Numbered from the stretch's first letter, positions 8,962-17,687 are shown. The stretch: 64,000 nt of DNA from Paenibacillus melissococcoides (GCA_944800085.1 CALYLO010000009.1:229001-293000), one strand, 5' to 3'. The notes: generated by a model from the letters alone, not told the origin. A program made the numbers and translations.

Positions 8962-9249
8962 ATGCTTACGTATGAAAAAACAATAACCCAAGCTGAAGAG
9001 AGAAAGCAACTTACTAATAGAATTAAAGAAATTATTATAGACCGGTTAGATTTGAACATTGAACCGCATCTTATTACGGACGACCAGCCATTGTTCGGAA
9101 GAGGATTAGGAATAGATTCATTGGATGCATTAGAGCTTTTATTAGCGATCGAAGAAGAGTTTGGAATCGCTTTATATGATGAAAATATGGTCGTGCTGGG
9201 TTCTATTAATAAAATTGCGGATTTCATTGAAGAAAATAAGGAGGGGTGA
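8962..9249 (+). CDS. Acyl carrier protein
   Basis: The 95-residue four-helix ACP carries the phosphopantetheine Ser53 in GRGLGIDSLDALELL and the downstream VLGSINKIADFI helix. It is somewhat longer at the N-terminus than AcpP and diverges from it, so it is likely a pathway-dedicated carrier. ATG 8962 follows AAAGAGAGG; an open stretch upstream (from 8857) overlaps the reductase and is not coding. No phosphopantetheinyl transferase is encoded in the cluster, so activation would depend on a housekeeping enzyme. Confidence 0.9.
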   Translation: MLTYEKTITQAEERKQLTNRIKEIIIDRLDLNIEPHLITDDQPLFGRGLGIDSLDALELLLAIEEEFGIALYDENMVVLGSINKIADFIEENKEG

Positions 9250-9255
9250 TGCGGG

Positions 9256-9741
9256 GTGAGGCCAGTGCTAACTGCAGATCAAATTCGGGATCTATTGCCC
9301 CACAGATGGCCGTTTCTTTTACTGGATAAAGTCATTGAATTGGAGCCGGGAAAACGGGGAATCGGCATTAAAAATGTGACCATTAGCGAACCTTACTTTG
9401 AAGGCCATTTTCCGAATGAGTCGATTATGCCGGGGGTTCTTATTATTGAAGCTCTAGCGCAAATGACAGCGGTTGTCTATGTAACCGGAGAATTGGAGAA
9501 AAAGGGCGGGCAAATGAATGGTGAATTGGAAGTAGACCCGAGTGCATATGTTGGGTATTTAGTATCTCTGCGCAACATGAAATTTTTAAAGCCCGTTGTA
9601 CCCGGAGATCAACTGCAATTACATGTTCAAATCGGACGGTCACTAGGATTAATCTCTCAAGTGGAAGTTGAAGCTTACGTGGAAAATAAGAAAGTGGCCG
9701 CAGGAAGCATTCAAGTATCTAAAAGGGCTGAGCCGGTATGA
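9256..9741 (+). CDS. Beta-hydroxyacyl-ACP dehydratase (FabZ-like)
   Basis: The 161-residue hot-dog protein has the FabZ hallmarks: LPHRWPFLLLDKV with catalytic His16, GHFPNESIMPGVLIIEALAQ with Glu65, and a C-terminal LKPVVPGDQL strand. It would dehydrate beta-hydroxyacyl-ACP to the trans-2-enoyl form. With no enoyl reductase in the operon, conjugated double bonds would remain in the chain. GTG 9256 is used; the 4-base overlap with the next gene indicates coupling. Confidence 0.88.
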   Translation: MRPVLTADQIRDLLPHRWPFLLLDKVIELEPGKRGIGIKNVTISEPYFEGHFPNESIMPGVLIIEALAQMTAVVYVTGELEKKGGQMNGELEVDPSAYVGYLVSLRNMKFLKPVVPGDQLQLHVQIGRSLGLISQVEVEAYVENKKVAAGSIQVSKRAEPV

Positions 9742-12542
9742 TTTCTCATGAGCCTATTGGCATTCGCGAATGTACAGAGAGTGACAGTTATCATTTGGCG
9801 CAATTTTACAATAAGTATCAGTACGGGCCTGTCCGGTACGGGTATCCGTTAACAGAGAAGGATATAAAGCAGCTGTTTCAAGAACGGAAAATCAATTTAT
9901 ATCTTGCGGCAGAGTATAAGGGAGACATCATTGGAACGTTATTATTCTCGAATTTGTCAAGCCAAAGAGCGGCTGAACCGGATGCAGCATGGGCCGGATA
10001 CTTTTTAATTCACCCGGAGTTTCGTTCGGGAAGCATTCCGGATAAATTTTTTACTTATGCTATTCGGAAACTGATTCAGCAAGGCATCCGATACATTGAT
10101 ACGGAAGTGAACCCGGAAGATAAGCTGGCCATGTCTCTCTATAAACGGGTTGGACTCTATCAGACGAGCAGGTCTTACATTAATTACGACGGCTATTTAA
10201 ATTTACGAAGTTATTTGCCGTATCTAATCCGTTATTTTGTGGAAGCTTTCCAACCGCCTGACCGGGAAGCCTTGGTGTCGAGGGGATGGAAGACGATCAA
10301 ACCCGTACAGTCCATGCGGAATCTGAACAGTAATGCCATCGTAGAAAATGGTATTGAAACGGTCAAGTATTCCATTGACCTTGGTTCAAGAGAGGCAAAC
10401 GGGTGGATTGACGTAAAAAGCCAAAAAATGACAAAGGTACAAACGAAGCATGTTTTCTTTACAAGCTACATCAAGGAAGGGAACAATCTGGCGGCAGGAC
10501 AGGAAGTACATGTCCATTACGTATTTCAGCATCATTTTAAAGAAGCTGTCACAGCCGATATCTCGGCATTTTTGGGTCAACAAGCCATCTCGGAAACCAC
10601 CCAATCCTTTGATCCGGATCAGCTATATGAATGGGAAGATGTAGTCCAATTAACCGATACCTTTGATGGTGAACTGGTTACAACGTTAAAAACGAAGGAT
10701 TTTCAGCTGGAACTCTTTTTTGGAGTCACCATTAAAGCCTCTTTAGAAGTGTATGTGAAGGAAGCGCCCAAATTAGTAAGCGGCAAGGAAACTGTTTATC
10801 CTGTCATTGTAAAAAATAATTCCGGCGAAAGTCTGATATATAGATTACAAGTTCAATCTGATAATCCAGAAGTATTGGAAGCTGCGGTCTTGAAACCAGT
10901 TGAAGAGTTCGTTGTGGAGTCCGGTGCAAAAGTCACGCATGAACTTCAATTAAATGCCCGAAAGAACGGGGTTGCCAACCTGCTGATTTCGGCCGCGGGC
11001 CGGCAACACAACGATTCAGATACGGTGAGTATACCAGTTCCCGTCCATACATATGGGCACTGCAACTCATACGAGGACGAGCAGCATCTGATCCTGGAAA
11101 GCATGTATTTAAGCGCGAAAGTAAATAAAAAAACAGGATGCTTGTATCTGTACGATTTTAAAACAGGACAGCAGTTAGCTCAAGAAGCTTGGCCGGATCT
11201 GGATTATCCTTTTTGTAATGCCGTGAAAGAACCGAAGCTGAATGATCTTACATGGGGAAAGGATTCGGAAGACCGTATACACATCTTTCACCGGCGGACA
11301 GGCTTGAAGCGCCATATCTCCTTTTTCTCGGAAAAAACGTTGAAAATAGAAGATGATGCCGAATCAGGAGAAAGAATAAAGATTTATCCTTGGTGTATGC
11401 TCTATGCCGCTCAAATGACCGTACCTTTGAAAACGCAGGATATAAAATTTCCGATGATTTACGGGGAAAAACCGTTTTCCTTGCATGACTTTGAATATGT
11501 GGACGGGTTTGATTTACCGGCTCAAAGCGAAGAATACCGAATGAACTATACCGTATTTGAAGATCAGAATGTGACATTAGGAATGATGTGGGAGGGCGCG
11601 GTAGAACGTGTACTCTACGGGTTGCGATGGATGCCCGCACTCGTATTTACGAAAGGCCCGAATGACAAATATATCAGCAAAACTCATTATTATACGGTTG
11701 AAGAAAAGGTAGGAGAGGTCTACGCGAATATCGTGGAGAGTAAAAATGTTCTCGCTCCATTTGCCGGTCCGGACGTCGTTCGGGCGGATGAAAAAATCAT
11801 CACTACGAAAGAAGAACAGCATTATATCATTCAAAATAATCGGTTTGCTATCAAAATCGGGAAGCAGCAGGGAGCAATCACCTATGTTGCTTATCAAGGG
11901 AAGGAGATTGGAAAAGCAAAACCTGCCTTGGAGGGATGCTTCTTTTTACCCGGTTTCATGATTCCCGATAATATCCCGTATTCATTCAATGATAAGGGAC
12001 TGGTTTTTCAATCTATGGCCGAACACCCCCGGGTTAAAGACGTACAAACAGCTGATAAATATGTGAACGGCCATGTTCTAAAGCTGCTTTCCTGCGACAT
12101 GGGAGCTTGGCAAGTTGAATATTTAGCGAGTTATCATCTTCCGGTACTGCAAGTCAACATGAAAAAAAACAAAGATGATAAACATTTTGTGTTTCACTTT
12201 TTCTGGGGGCGGCAGGGGAAATCGTCTATTAAAAAAATGTATGGTTGGCAAAATGGAAAACAACTCGTTATTTTACCAAAAAACCAAAATAGAAAAATAT
12301 ACGCAGACAGTAAAATGACTATCGAATTCGTTAATGGCTTATTTGTGACTATTTTCGTTACATCGGCCAATACAAAAATGGCTGTTTATGAATGGTTTAA
12401 AAAAGGAATCCAAGTTGGACTGTTTACCTGTGAAGAGGGGGAAAATCTGCAATTTCATTTTGTTGTCGGAGAAACCATGCAGGAGAGTCTCTCTTTTTCA
12501 CAAATGCTACTAGAGGAACTGGAGGAATCACATGATGAATAA
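9738..12542 (+). CDS. GNAT acyltransferase fused to a large beta-sandwich protein, function unknown
   Basis: The 934-residue protein has a GNAT-like N-terminus (about 1-155; acidic first strand, AAWAGYFLIHPEFRSGSIPDK like the acetyl-CoA loop, NPEDKLAMSLYKRVGLYQT at the end). Next come a beta-rich stretch (170-330), an immunoglobulin-like segment (335-430, KNNSGESLIYRLQVQSDNP), and a long C-terminal region (445-930) with aromatic-rich strands resembling galactose-mutarotase-like beta-sandwiches. That last likeness is tentative. There is no signal peptide. I infer transfer of an acyl group to or from the cluster product, perhaps the chain itself to an amine. It overlaps neighbours on both sides. 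Confidence 0.6.
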   Translation: MISHEPIGIRECTESDSYHLAQFYNKYQYGPVRYGYPLTEKDIKQLFQERKINLYLAAEYKGDIIGTLLFSNLSSQRAAEPDAAWAGYFLIHPEFRSGSIPDKFFTYAIRKLIQQGIRYIDTEVNPEDKLAMSLYKRVGLYQTSRSYINYDGYLNLRSYLPYLIRYFVEAFQPPDREALVSRGWKTIKPVQSMRNLNSNAIVENGIETVKYSIDLGSREANGWIDVKSQKMTKVQTKHVFFTSYIKEGNNLAAGQEVHVHYVFQHHFKEAVTADISAFLGQQAISETTQSFDPDQLYEWEDVVQLTDTFDGELVTTLKTKDFQLELFFGVTIKASLEVYVKEAPKLVSGKETVYPVIVKNNSGESLIYRLQVQSDNPEVLEAAVLKPVEEFVVESGAKVTHELQLNARKNGVANLLISAAGRQHNDSDTVSIPVPVHTYGHCNSYEDEQHLILESMYLSAKVNKKTGCLYLYDFKTGQQLAQEAWPDLDYPFCNAVKEPKLNDLTWGKDSEDRIHIFHRRTGLKRHISFFSEKTLKIEDDAESGERIKIYPWCMLYAAQMTVPLKTQDIKFPMIYGEKPFSLHDFEYVDGFDLPAQSEEYRMNYTVFEDQNVTLGMMWEGAVERVLYGLRWMPALVFTKGPNDKYISKTHYYTVEEKVGEVYANIVESKNVLAPFAGPDVVRADEKIITTKEEQHYIIQNNRFAIKIGKQQGAITYVAYQGKEIGKAKPALEGCFFLPGFMIPDNIPYSFNDKGLVFQSMAEHPRVKDVQTADKYVNGHVLKLLSCDMGAWQVEYLASYHLPVLQVNMKKNKDDKHFVFHFFWGRQGKSSIKKMYGWQNGKQLVILPKNQNRKIYADSKMTIEFVNGLFVTIFVTSANTKMAVYEWFKKGIQVGLFTCEEGENLQFHFVVGETMQESLSFSQMLLEELEESHDE

Positions 12543-13581
12543 TCAGACAGGTATCCAAACAAGGGAAAGAAGTGCGTATGAGGCCATTCGGAGCGGTATT
12601 GGCGTAATAGAGTTGTCTTCCGCCGGAAAGATTGTAGTCAAGGGCGATGAGCATGTGGAATTTCTGGATGGGCTTGTGACCAAAGATATTCAATTTATGG
12701 AAGAAGAGAAAACCGCTTATGCGCTTCTGCTGCGGGAAGATGGAACGGTGATTGATCTTGTCAATCTCTTTAAAAACGAAGACTCTATTACTATCATTAC
12801 GGCATCCGATAAGAAGGAGCAAGTTCTCGCCTGGCTGCAAGAGAATCGGGAAAAGCAGGAAAATCAGGTGGAGATTGAGGATATCAGTGAAAGCCACTCC
12901 TTAATTGGATTTGAAGGACCTTATGCCTGGAAGCTTGCCCAGCAATTTTTGCACTTCGAAATCTCATCGCTTCCGTTTCAGTCGTTTGCCCCGACTACCT
13001 TCCAGGGGACAGAAATCATATTGGCAAGAACCGGGGTTACCGGAGAGTACGGGTACCAGCTTTTATTTGAAAGAGAGCTCAGAGACGCTGTTCTGGAGAT
13101 GATGAATTCTTTTGAAGAAATCGCTCTTCAGGACGTAGATAAAGAGGCGCTGGAAACAGCCATGCTAGAGATTCGCCACCCTTATTTTGAATTTAAACAA
13201 GGACAAGAACTGTCTTTATTTGAAGTTTGCCTGGAGTGGTTTGTTGATTTTTACAAAGATGCTTTTATTGGAAAAGAGTTTCTGGAACAGCAATTGGAGA
13301 AAGGGATTAGCCAAAGAATCGTCGGATTCACGACGGACAGCGAAAATCCCGTATCGTTGGATGATGAAATCTATGTGGGCGAGCATGCCATCGGAAAAGT
13401 CATAGAATTCAAAGAGAGCCCGGGATTACATGCCAAGCTTGGGATCGGATTATTACGCGAGCCATTTGCGGTTTCCGGAATTCACTTCCAAATCAAAGAC
13501 AAACAAAACCGGATATTTGAGGCGACAACGCAATCTTCCCCATATATTCTTTGCAAGTCGTGGGAAATGAAAACAATATAA
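12532..13581 (+). CDS. GcvT/YgfZ-like folate-binding family protein
   Basis: The 349-residue protein follows the aminomethyltransferase layout: SAYEAIRSGIGVIELSSAGKIVVKGDEHVEFLDGLVTKD at the start, GFEGPYAWKLAQQFL in the middle, RTGVTGEYGYQLLF (the RTGYTGExGFE box of GcvT) and a C-terminal barrel (VGFTTDS...EIYVGEHAIGKV). GcvT moves a one-carbon unit from a lipoyl-bound aminomethyl group to tetrahydrofolate. No lipoyl or glycine-cleavage partner lies nearby, so glycine cleavage is unlikely. A folate-dependent methyl or C1 step, or a scaffold role, is possible. The start overlaps the previous gene by 11 bases. Confidence 0.75.
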   Translation: MMNNQTGIQTRERSAYEAIRSGIGVIELSSAGKIVVKGDEHVEFLDGLVTKDIQFMEEEKTAYALLLREDGTVIDLVNLFKNEDSITIITASDKKEQVLAWLQENREKQENQVEIEDISESHSLIGFEGPYAWKLAQQFLHFEISSLPFQSFAPTTFQGTEIILARTGVTGEYGYQLLFERELRDAVLEMMNSFEEIALQDVDKEALETAMLEIRHPYFEFKQGQELSLFEVCLEWFVDFYKDAFIGKEFLEQQLEKGISQRIVGFTTDSENPVSLDDEIYVGEHAIGKVIEFKESPGLHAKLGIGLLREPFAVSGIHFQIKDKQNRIFEATTQSSPYILCKSWEMKTI

Positions 13582-13592
13582 GGGTGACAGCT

Positions 13593-16040
13593 ATGAATAC
13601 CAATAAGCAGCGCATTGTTGTAACCGGAATGGGGATTATGTGTCCGAACGGGAAAAACCTGGATGAGTTCTGGGAACGGGTAAAAACCGGAAAATCCGGC
13701 ATTAAAGTCGTAAACAATATTGATATGTCCGATATGCTAACGAATTTGGGCGGAGAGATTGCTGATTTTCATCCGGAAGACTATTTTTCAAAAGAAGAGC
13801 TCAATGAGATGGACCGCTGCGGCCAATTAGGCGTTGTTGCAGCCAGGGAAGCGGTGACCCATGCGAATCTGCAGATGAAATCGCTCGATCCTTACCGGGT
13901 CGGAATTTCATTGGGAACCTCTCTGGGCGGGATGCTGAGCGGAGAAGAATTTCATGAGCAGTGGCTGAAAAAGGGCATTCAGCATGCGGATGAAGCTTTA
14001 CTTTATAAATATCTCATTCATACTCCCTGCGATAATATTACGCGCGCATTAGGAATAAAAGGACCCAAGATGGTTATTTCCAATGCCTGTGCGGCGGGAA
14101 CGAATTCCATCGGGTATGCATTGGACATCATTCGGAATGATAAAGCTGACGTTATGATCACGGGCGGGGTAGATCCGTTATCCAGATTATCGTTGAGCGG
14201 CTTTAACAGTTTGCAGGCGTTAGTCCCGACTCCTCCATCTCCATACAGCAAAAGCAACGGGGTAGTTATTGGAGAGGGAGCGGCGATCCTTGTTGTAGAA
14301 AAGCTAGAGCATGCTTTGGAACGCGGCGCTTCTATTTTGGCAGAAGTATTGGATTACGATTTATCTTCCGATGCGTACCACCAGACGGCACCGGACCCGG
14401 GAGGGGAAGGGGCGTTACGTTCCATGCAGGGGGCGTTAAGAAAAGCCAATGTCGAGAGTAACGCAATTTCTTATATTAATGGACACGGGACAGGTACCCC
14501 GGCTAATGATATGTCTGAACCAAAGGCGATTCTGGCCTTAACGGGCGACCATAAGGTACCGGTCTCATCTACCAAATCCATGATTGGCCATATGTTGGGA
14601 GCAGGGGGAGCGGCTGAAGCCGTGACGAGTATTTTAGCCATTCAGCATGGCTTTTTGCCCCCGACCATTAATTTTGACCTAGCAAGTCAGAAATTTGATC
14701 TTGATTTCGTTCCGAATGAAGGAAGAGACGAGCATCTGGATTACGTCTTGTCCAATTCGTTTGCTTTTGGGGGGAACAATGCCAGCATTCTATTCCGGAA
14801 ATACCAGGGTGGAAACGAACGGGCCGCAGAAAAGCCGGTGAAGAAAGTGGTAATCACGGGCATCGGAGCTCTTGCAGGAAACGCCGCCAGCCTGGAGGAA
14901 GTGAAGGAATGCCTGCTTCAGGGGAAAAGCGGTATCTCTCCGATTGAAAAGTGGGAAGCGGAATCCTCCTCTTGTGTGAAGGCAGGTCAAATCCCTGAAA
15001 TCAATTTCCGGAAAATGATTCATCCCAATTTATTACGTAAAATGGATGCGATCAGCCGGAATGCGGTTGTATCCGTCAAAATGGCATTAGAACATGGAAA
15101 ACTGAAGATTGACCGTGATAATAGGGAGAAGATTGGCATCATTTTCGCTACGAGTACAGGCCCTATTGAAACCGTGGAAAGCTTTAACCGGATTATTATC
15201 CAAGAGGGGGTAAAATCAGCAAATGCCAAATTATTCCCAAATACAGTCATGAATGCAGCCGCCGGCCATATTTCATTAAATTTTAAAGTGAAAGGCCCTA
15301 CATCAACGGTGTCGTGCGGCAATGTTTCCGGGATTAGCGCCCTGTATTACGCCTATTCTTTGATTCAGTCCAGTGATTACGACACGTTTATTGTTGTGGC
15401 TTCGGATGAAGTCAACAAACCGATCGTAGAGGGACATTCCAAAATCAACAGATTTTTAACATCGGACGAAATTCAACCGTTTGGCTCTGCTAGAAGCGGG
15501 ACGATTCTCGGAGAAGGCAGTGTCGCTTTTATTATAGAAAGCGAGGAAGCGGCCTTACGAAGAAAGGCAAGTATTTTTGCAGAGCTCAAAGGGTTCGGGT
15601 TGACCTCGGATGACAGCAAAATCGGAAGCGTAAACCATACGGGGAAAGCCTGGAAAACATCTATGGAAATGGCCTTGCGCGAAGCGGGAATAGGTGCCGA
15701 TGATATTGGCTATATTGGCGCGGCTGCCAATGGACATCCTTATTTTGACAGTGTGGAAGAAAGGGTCATTCACGGCCTATTCCGAGACAGGGTGCCCGTA
15801 AGTGCTTCCAAGTCCGTATTTGGAGAAACCTTTGCCAGTTCGGGACTTCTTTCCTTGATTAGCGCTTTATGTGCTTTCGACGGAAAAATTCCTCCGACCC
15901 AAAATGTAACCTGTCATAACGGAAGAATTGATTTTGTCACAGAAGAAGCCCGTGATGCCAAGATAGACCATGCTTTAATTAGTGCGTATTCTTATGGAGG
16001 CAACTATAATACCGTCGTCATTGGAAAGTACGAGCAATGA
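13593..16040 (+). CDS. Ketosynthase fused to a chain-length-factor-like ketosynthase
   Basis: The 815-residue protein holds two FabF-type domains. Domain 1 (1-408) has the full triad: Cys166 in SNACAAGTNS, His298 in NGHGTGTP, His333 in KSMIGHMLGAGG. Domain 2 (418-815) keeps the fold (VTGIGALAGN, AYSYGGNYNT) but has Asn577 where the Cys should be (TVSCGNVSG), AAANGHPYFD in place of GHGTGT and SVFGETFASSG in place of GH. So it resembles KS-beta/chain length factor. The pair would condense malonyl units and set chain length. ATG 13593 follows AGGGTGA; an upstream in-frame codon at 13551 overlaps the previous gene. Last gene before a terminator. Confidence 0.88.
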   Translation: MNTNKQRIVVTGMGIMCPNGKNLDEFWERVKTGKSGIKVVNNIDMSDMLTNLGGEIADFHPEDYFSKEELNEMDRCGQLGVVAAREAVTHANLQMKSLDPYRVGISLGTSLGGMLSGEEFHEQWLKKGIQHADEALLYKYLIHTPCDNITRALGIKGPKMVISNACAAGTNSIGYALDIIRNDKADVMITGGVDPLSRLSLSGFNSLQALVPTPPSPYSKSNGVVIGEGAAILVVEKLEHALERGASILAEVLDYDLSSDAYHQTAPDPGGEGALRSMQGALRKANVESNAISYINGHGTGTPANDMSEPKAILALTGDHKVPVSSTKSMIGHMLGAGGAAEAVTSILAIQHGFLPPTINFDLASQKFDLDFVPNEGRDEHLDYVLSNSFAFGGNNASILFRKYQGGNERAAEKPVKKVVITGIGALAGNAASLEEVKECLLQGKSGISPIEKWEAESSSCVKAGQIPEINFRKMIHPNLLRKMDAISRNAVVSVKMALEHGKLKIDRDNREKIGIIFATSTGPIETVESFNRIIIQEGVKSANAKLFPNTVMNAAAGHISLNFKVKGPTSTVSCGNVSGISALYYAYSLIQSSDYDTFIVVASDEVNKPIVEGHSKINRFLTSDEIQPFGSARSGTILGEGSVAFIIESEEAALRRKASIFAELKGFGLTSDDSKIGSVNHTGKAWKTSMEMALREAGIGADDIGYIGAAANGHPYFDSVEERVIHGLFRDRVPVSASKSVFGETFASSGLLSLISALCAFDGKIPPTQNVTCHNGRIDFVTEEARDAKIDHALISAYSYGGNYNTVVIGKYEQ

Positions 16041-16091
16041 AAGTATAAAGCAAGCCTATCACGCGAGAGCAAGTTCTCTTGTTGTGTTATG

Positions 16092-16116
16092 GAAAACCTG
16101 CCTAACAGCGGTTTTT
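16092..16116 (+). terminator. Terminator of the biosynthetic operon
   Basis: AAAACC-GC pairs with GC-GGTTTT around a ctaaca loop, followed by six T, about 50 bases after the ketosynthase stop. Confidence 0.6.
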
Positions 16117-16151
16117 TAACCATAAATCAAAATTAATAGGGAGAGAGAGAA

Positions 16152-16267
16152 ATGAAAGGTAGCGAAACTATAAAAATTGAGGCTACTGTATTACCCTGAG
16201 AGCAACTTTTGAAAAAAAAGTTTTACCTATAGTTGGCGCTGGGATTGTGCCGGGAATGCTGCCATAA
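16152..16267 (+). other. Short peptide reading frame, apparently frameshifted
   Basis: After GGGAGAGAGAG an ATG at 16152 opens a 15-codon frame (MKGSETIKIEATVLP, stop 16197-16199). A different frame takes over at about 16185 and continues with TLRATFEKKVLPIVGAGIV to a stop at 16265-16267. Together they would give a peptide of about 38 residues with a Gly/Ala-rich hydrophobic end. It lies between two terminators. It could be a decayed small membrane or bacteriocin-like peptide, or chance. Confidence 0.25.
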
Positions 16268-16274
16268 CAAACAC

Positions 16275-16321
16275 CGCCCCATCGAGCAGAGGCAAACGCT
16301 GCGCTCGATGGGGCGTTTCTT
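16275..16321 (+). terminator. Strong terminator before the siderophore locus
   Basis: Thirteen-base stem (GCCCCATCGAGC type, 16275-16287 with 16303-16315) around a 15-base loop, then GTTTCTT. It insulates the dhb region from the operon upstream. Confidence 0.7.
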
Positions 16322-16332
16322 CCATAATTTTC

Positions 16333-16361
16333 TTGACTGGGGTAAATTCTTATGGTAACTT
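16333..16361 (+). promoter_or_regulatory. Probable promoter of the regulator gene
   Basis: TTGACT (16333-16338), 17-base spacer, weak TAACTT (16356-16361). The start point would fall in the Fur box immediately downstream. Confidence 0.45.
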
Positions 16362-16368
16362 AATTAAC

Positions 16369-16387
16369 GATAATGATAATCATTATC
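16369..16387 (+). promoter_or_regulatory. Fur box (perfect 19-bp consensus)
   Basis: GATAATGATAATCATTATC is the complete Fur consensus palindrome. It lies just downstream of the -10 element, where bound Fur-Fe would block transcription of the AraC-type regulator and possibly read-through into the siderophore genes. Confidence 0.95.
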
Positions 16388-16452
16388 ATTGAAGAAGGCG
16401 GCTTTCATCCCATGCTTCATGCACATCTTATATTAGCAAAAGGAGGTTCCTC

Positions 16453-17670
16453 GTGGTTTCAAAAAAAGAGCTGCCGACAGACAGAAGCTTGCGGACGCCT
16501 GACCGGGGCCGGAAAACCGACTTGAATGAGATCAAAGAATTTATGGATCGGCATTATGATGAATCTCTGTCGATCGGGCAACTGGCTCGGATGGCCAATA
16601 TCAGCCCCAAATACTTTGTCGATCTCTTCAAGAAAACCTATGGCCTCAGCGCTATGGATTACTTGACGGCCGTGCGCATGAACCACGCGAAGCGATATTT
16701 GGCTGAAACTGGAGAGCGTCTGCGGGATATTGCCTTGAAGGTAGGGTATAAGGACGAATTCTACTTTAGCCGCAAATTCAAGAAAGAAGTCGGCGTGTCT
16801 CCGTCCGACTTCGCGAAGAACGCGAGGCGGCATATCGCCGCCTGCTCCTCTGCGTTGATCGGGCAATTGCTTGCGCTGGATGTCATGCCGGTGGCGGCGC
16901 CGCTCGATCCGAAGTGGACGCCTCATTACTATCACGCCTTGCGAACGAAGATTCGATTCCATCTGATGCTTGCCGCTCCTTATGCCTATCGCCCGTTCGA
17001 AGTGAATCTGAACCAGCTGATGCAGGCTCGTCCCGATGCGATTATTGGCACTGATCATCTCACTTCCCTGGAGAAGACGAAAGTGAAGGAGATCGCTCCC
17101 TCTCTCATTCTGTCGGCGCAAGACGGTTGGCGAGATCAACTGCGGAAGATTGGCCGTTTTTTAAATAGAGAGGACAAGGCGGCGCAATGGATAGGCCGGT
17201 ATGAGCAGAGGGTTCAGTCCGCCCGGAAGCAGATTGGCGAAGTGTTGGGACAGGACAAGATACTCGCTCTGCGCATCTATAGGGACCGAATCCATATATA
17301 CGGGAACCGCGGACTGGAGGAGGTGCTCTATCACGACCTCAAGCTGGAATCCGCGTGCCGGCGCGGCGCGTCCAGCGGTCCGCCGTTGACATTGGAGCAA
17401 TTGGCGGAGCTTGCCCCCGACCGAATTCTGGTCCTGGTATGTCCCGAAGCGTCGTCCCGCGCCTTCTGGCTGGCGCTGCAGCATTCGCCCGAATGGCGGA
17501 AGCTGAGAGCGGTAAAGAACCGGTATGTCTACCCCATTGCCTCCGATCCGTGGTGCGAATATTCGGCCGTCGCCATCACGCGGATGCTGGATGAAGCCTT
17601 GCTGCTGTTTACCGGAAATTGTCCAAATGGTTTTCTGGATAATGGCTATGGTGAATCCTTCGCCACCTGA
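16453..17670 (+). CDS. AraC-family regulator with siderophore-binding domain (Btr-like)
   Basis: Residues 20-125 form a two-part AraC DNA-binding domain (SIGQLARMANISPKYFVDLFKKTYG; LRDIALKVGYKDEFYFSRKFKKEVGVSPSDF). Residues 135-395 resemble a periplasmic siderophore-binding protein (LMQARPDAIIGTDHL, APSLIL, LAPDRILVLVCPEA). This fusion is known from Bacillus Btr/YbbB, which senses bacillibactin in the cytoplasm and activates its uptake genes; here the DNA-binding domain is N-terminal. GTG 16453 follows AAAGGAGG. Fur represses it when iron is plentiful, and ligand binding probably activates the next gene. Confidence 0.85.
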   Translation: MVSKKELPTDRSLRTPDRGRKTDLNEIKEFMDRHYDESLSIGQLARMANISPKYFVDLFKKTYGLSAMDYLTAVRMNHAKRYLAETGERLRDIALKVGYKDEFYFSRKFKKEVGVSPSDFAKNARRHIAACSSALIGQLLALDVMPVAAPLDPKWTPHYYHALRTKIRFHLMLAAPYAYRPFEVNLNQLMQARPDAIIGTDHLTSLEKTKVKEIAPSLILSAQDGWRDQLRKIGRFLNREDKAAQWIGRYEQRVQSARKQIGEVLGQDKILALRIYRDRIHIYGNRGLEEVLYHDLKLESACRRGASSGPPLTLEQLAELAPDRILVLVCPEASSRAFWLALQHSPEWRKLRAVKNRYVYPIASDPWCEYSAVAITRMLDEALLLFTGNCPNGFLDNGYGESFAT

Positions 17671-17687
17671 TCTATACTCAGTTCGAA

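Noticed and set aside
12532..13581. Assignment as glycine-cleavage T protein
   Set aside because: No gcvH, gcvP or lipoylation genes nearby; the context is polyketide synthesis, so only the family likeness is kept.
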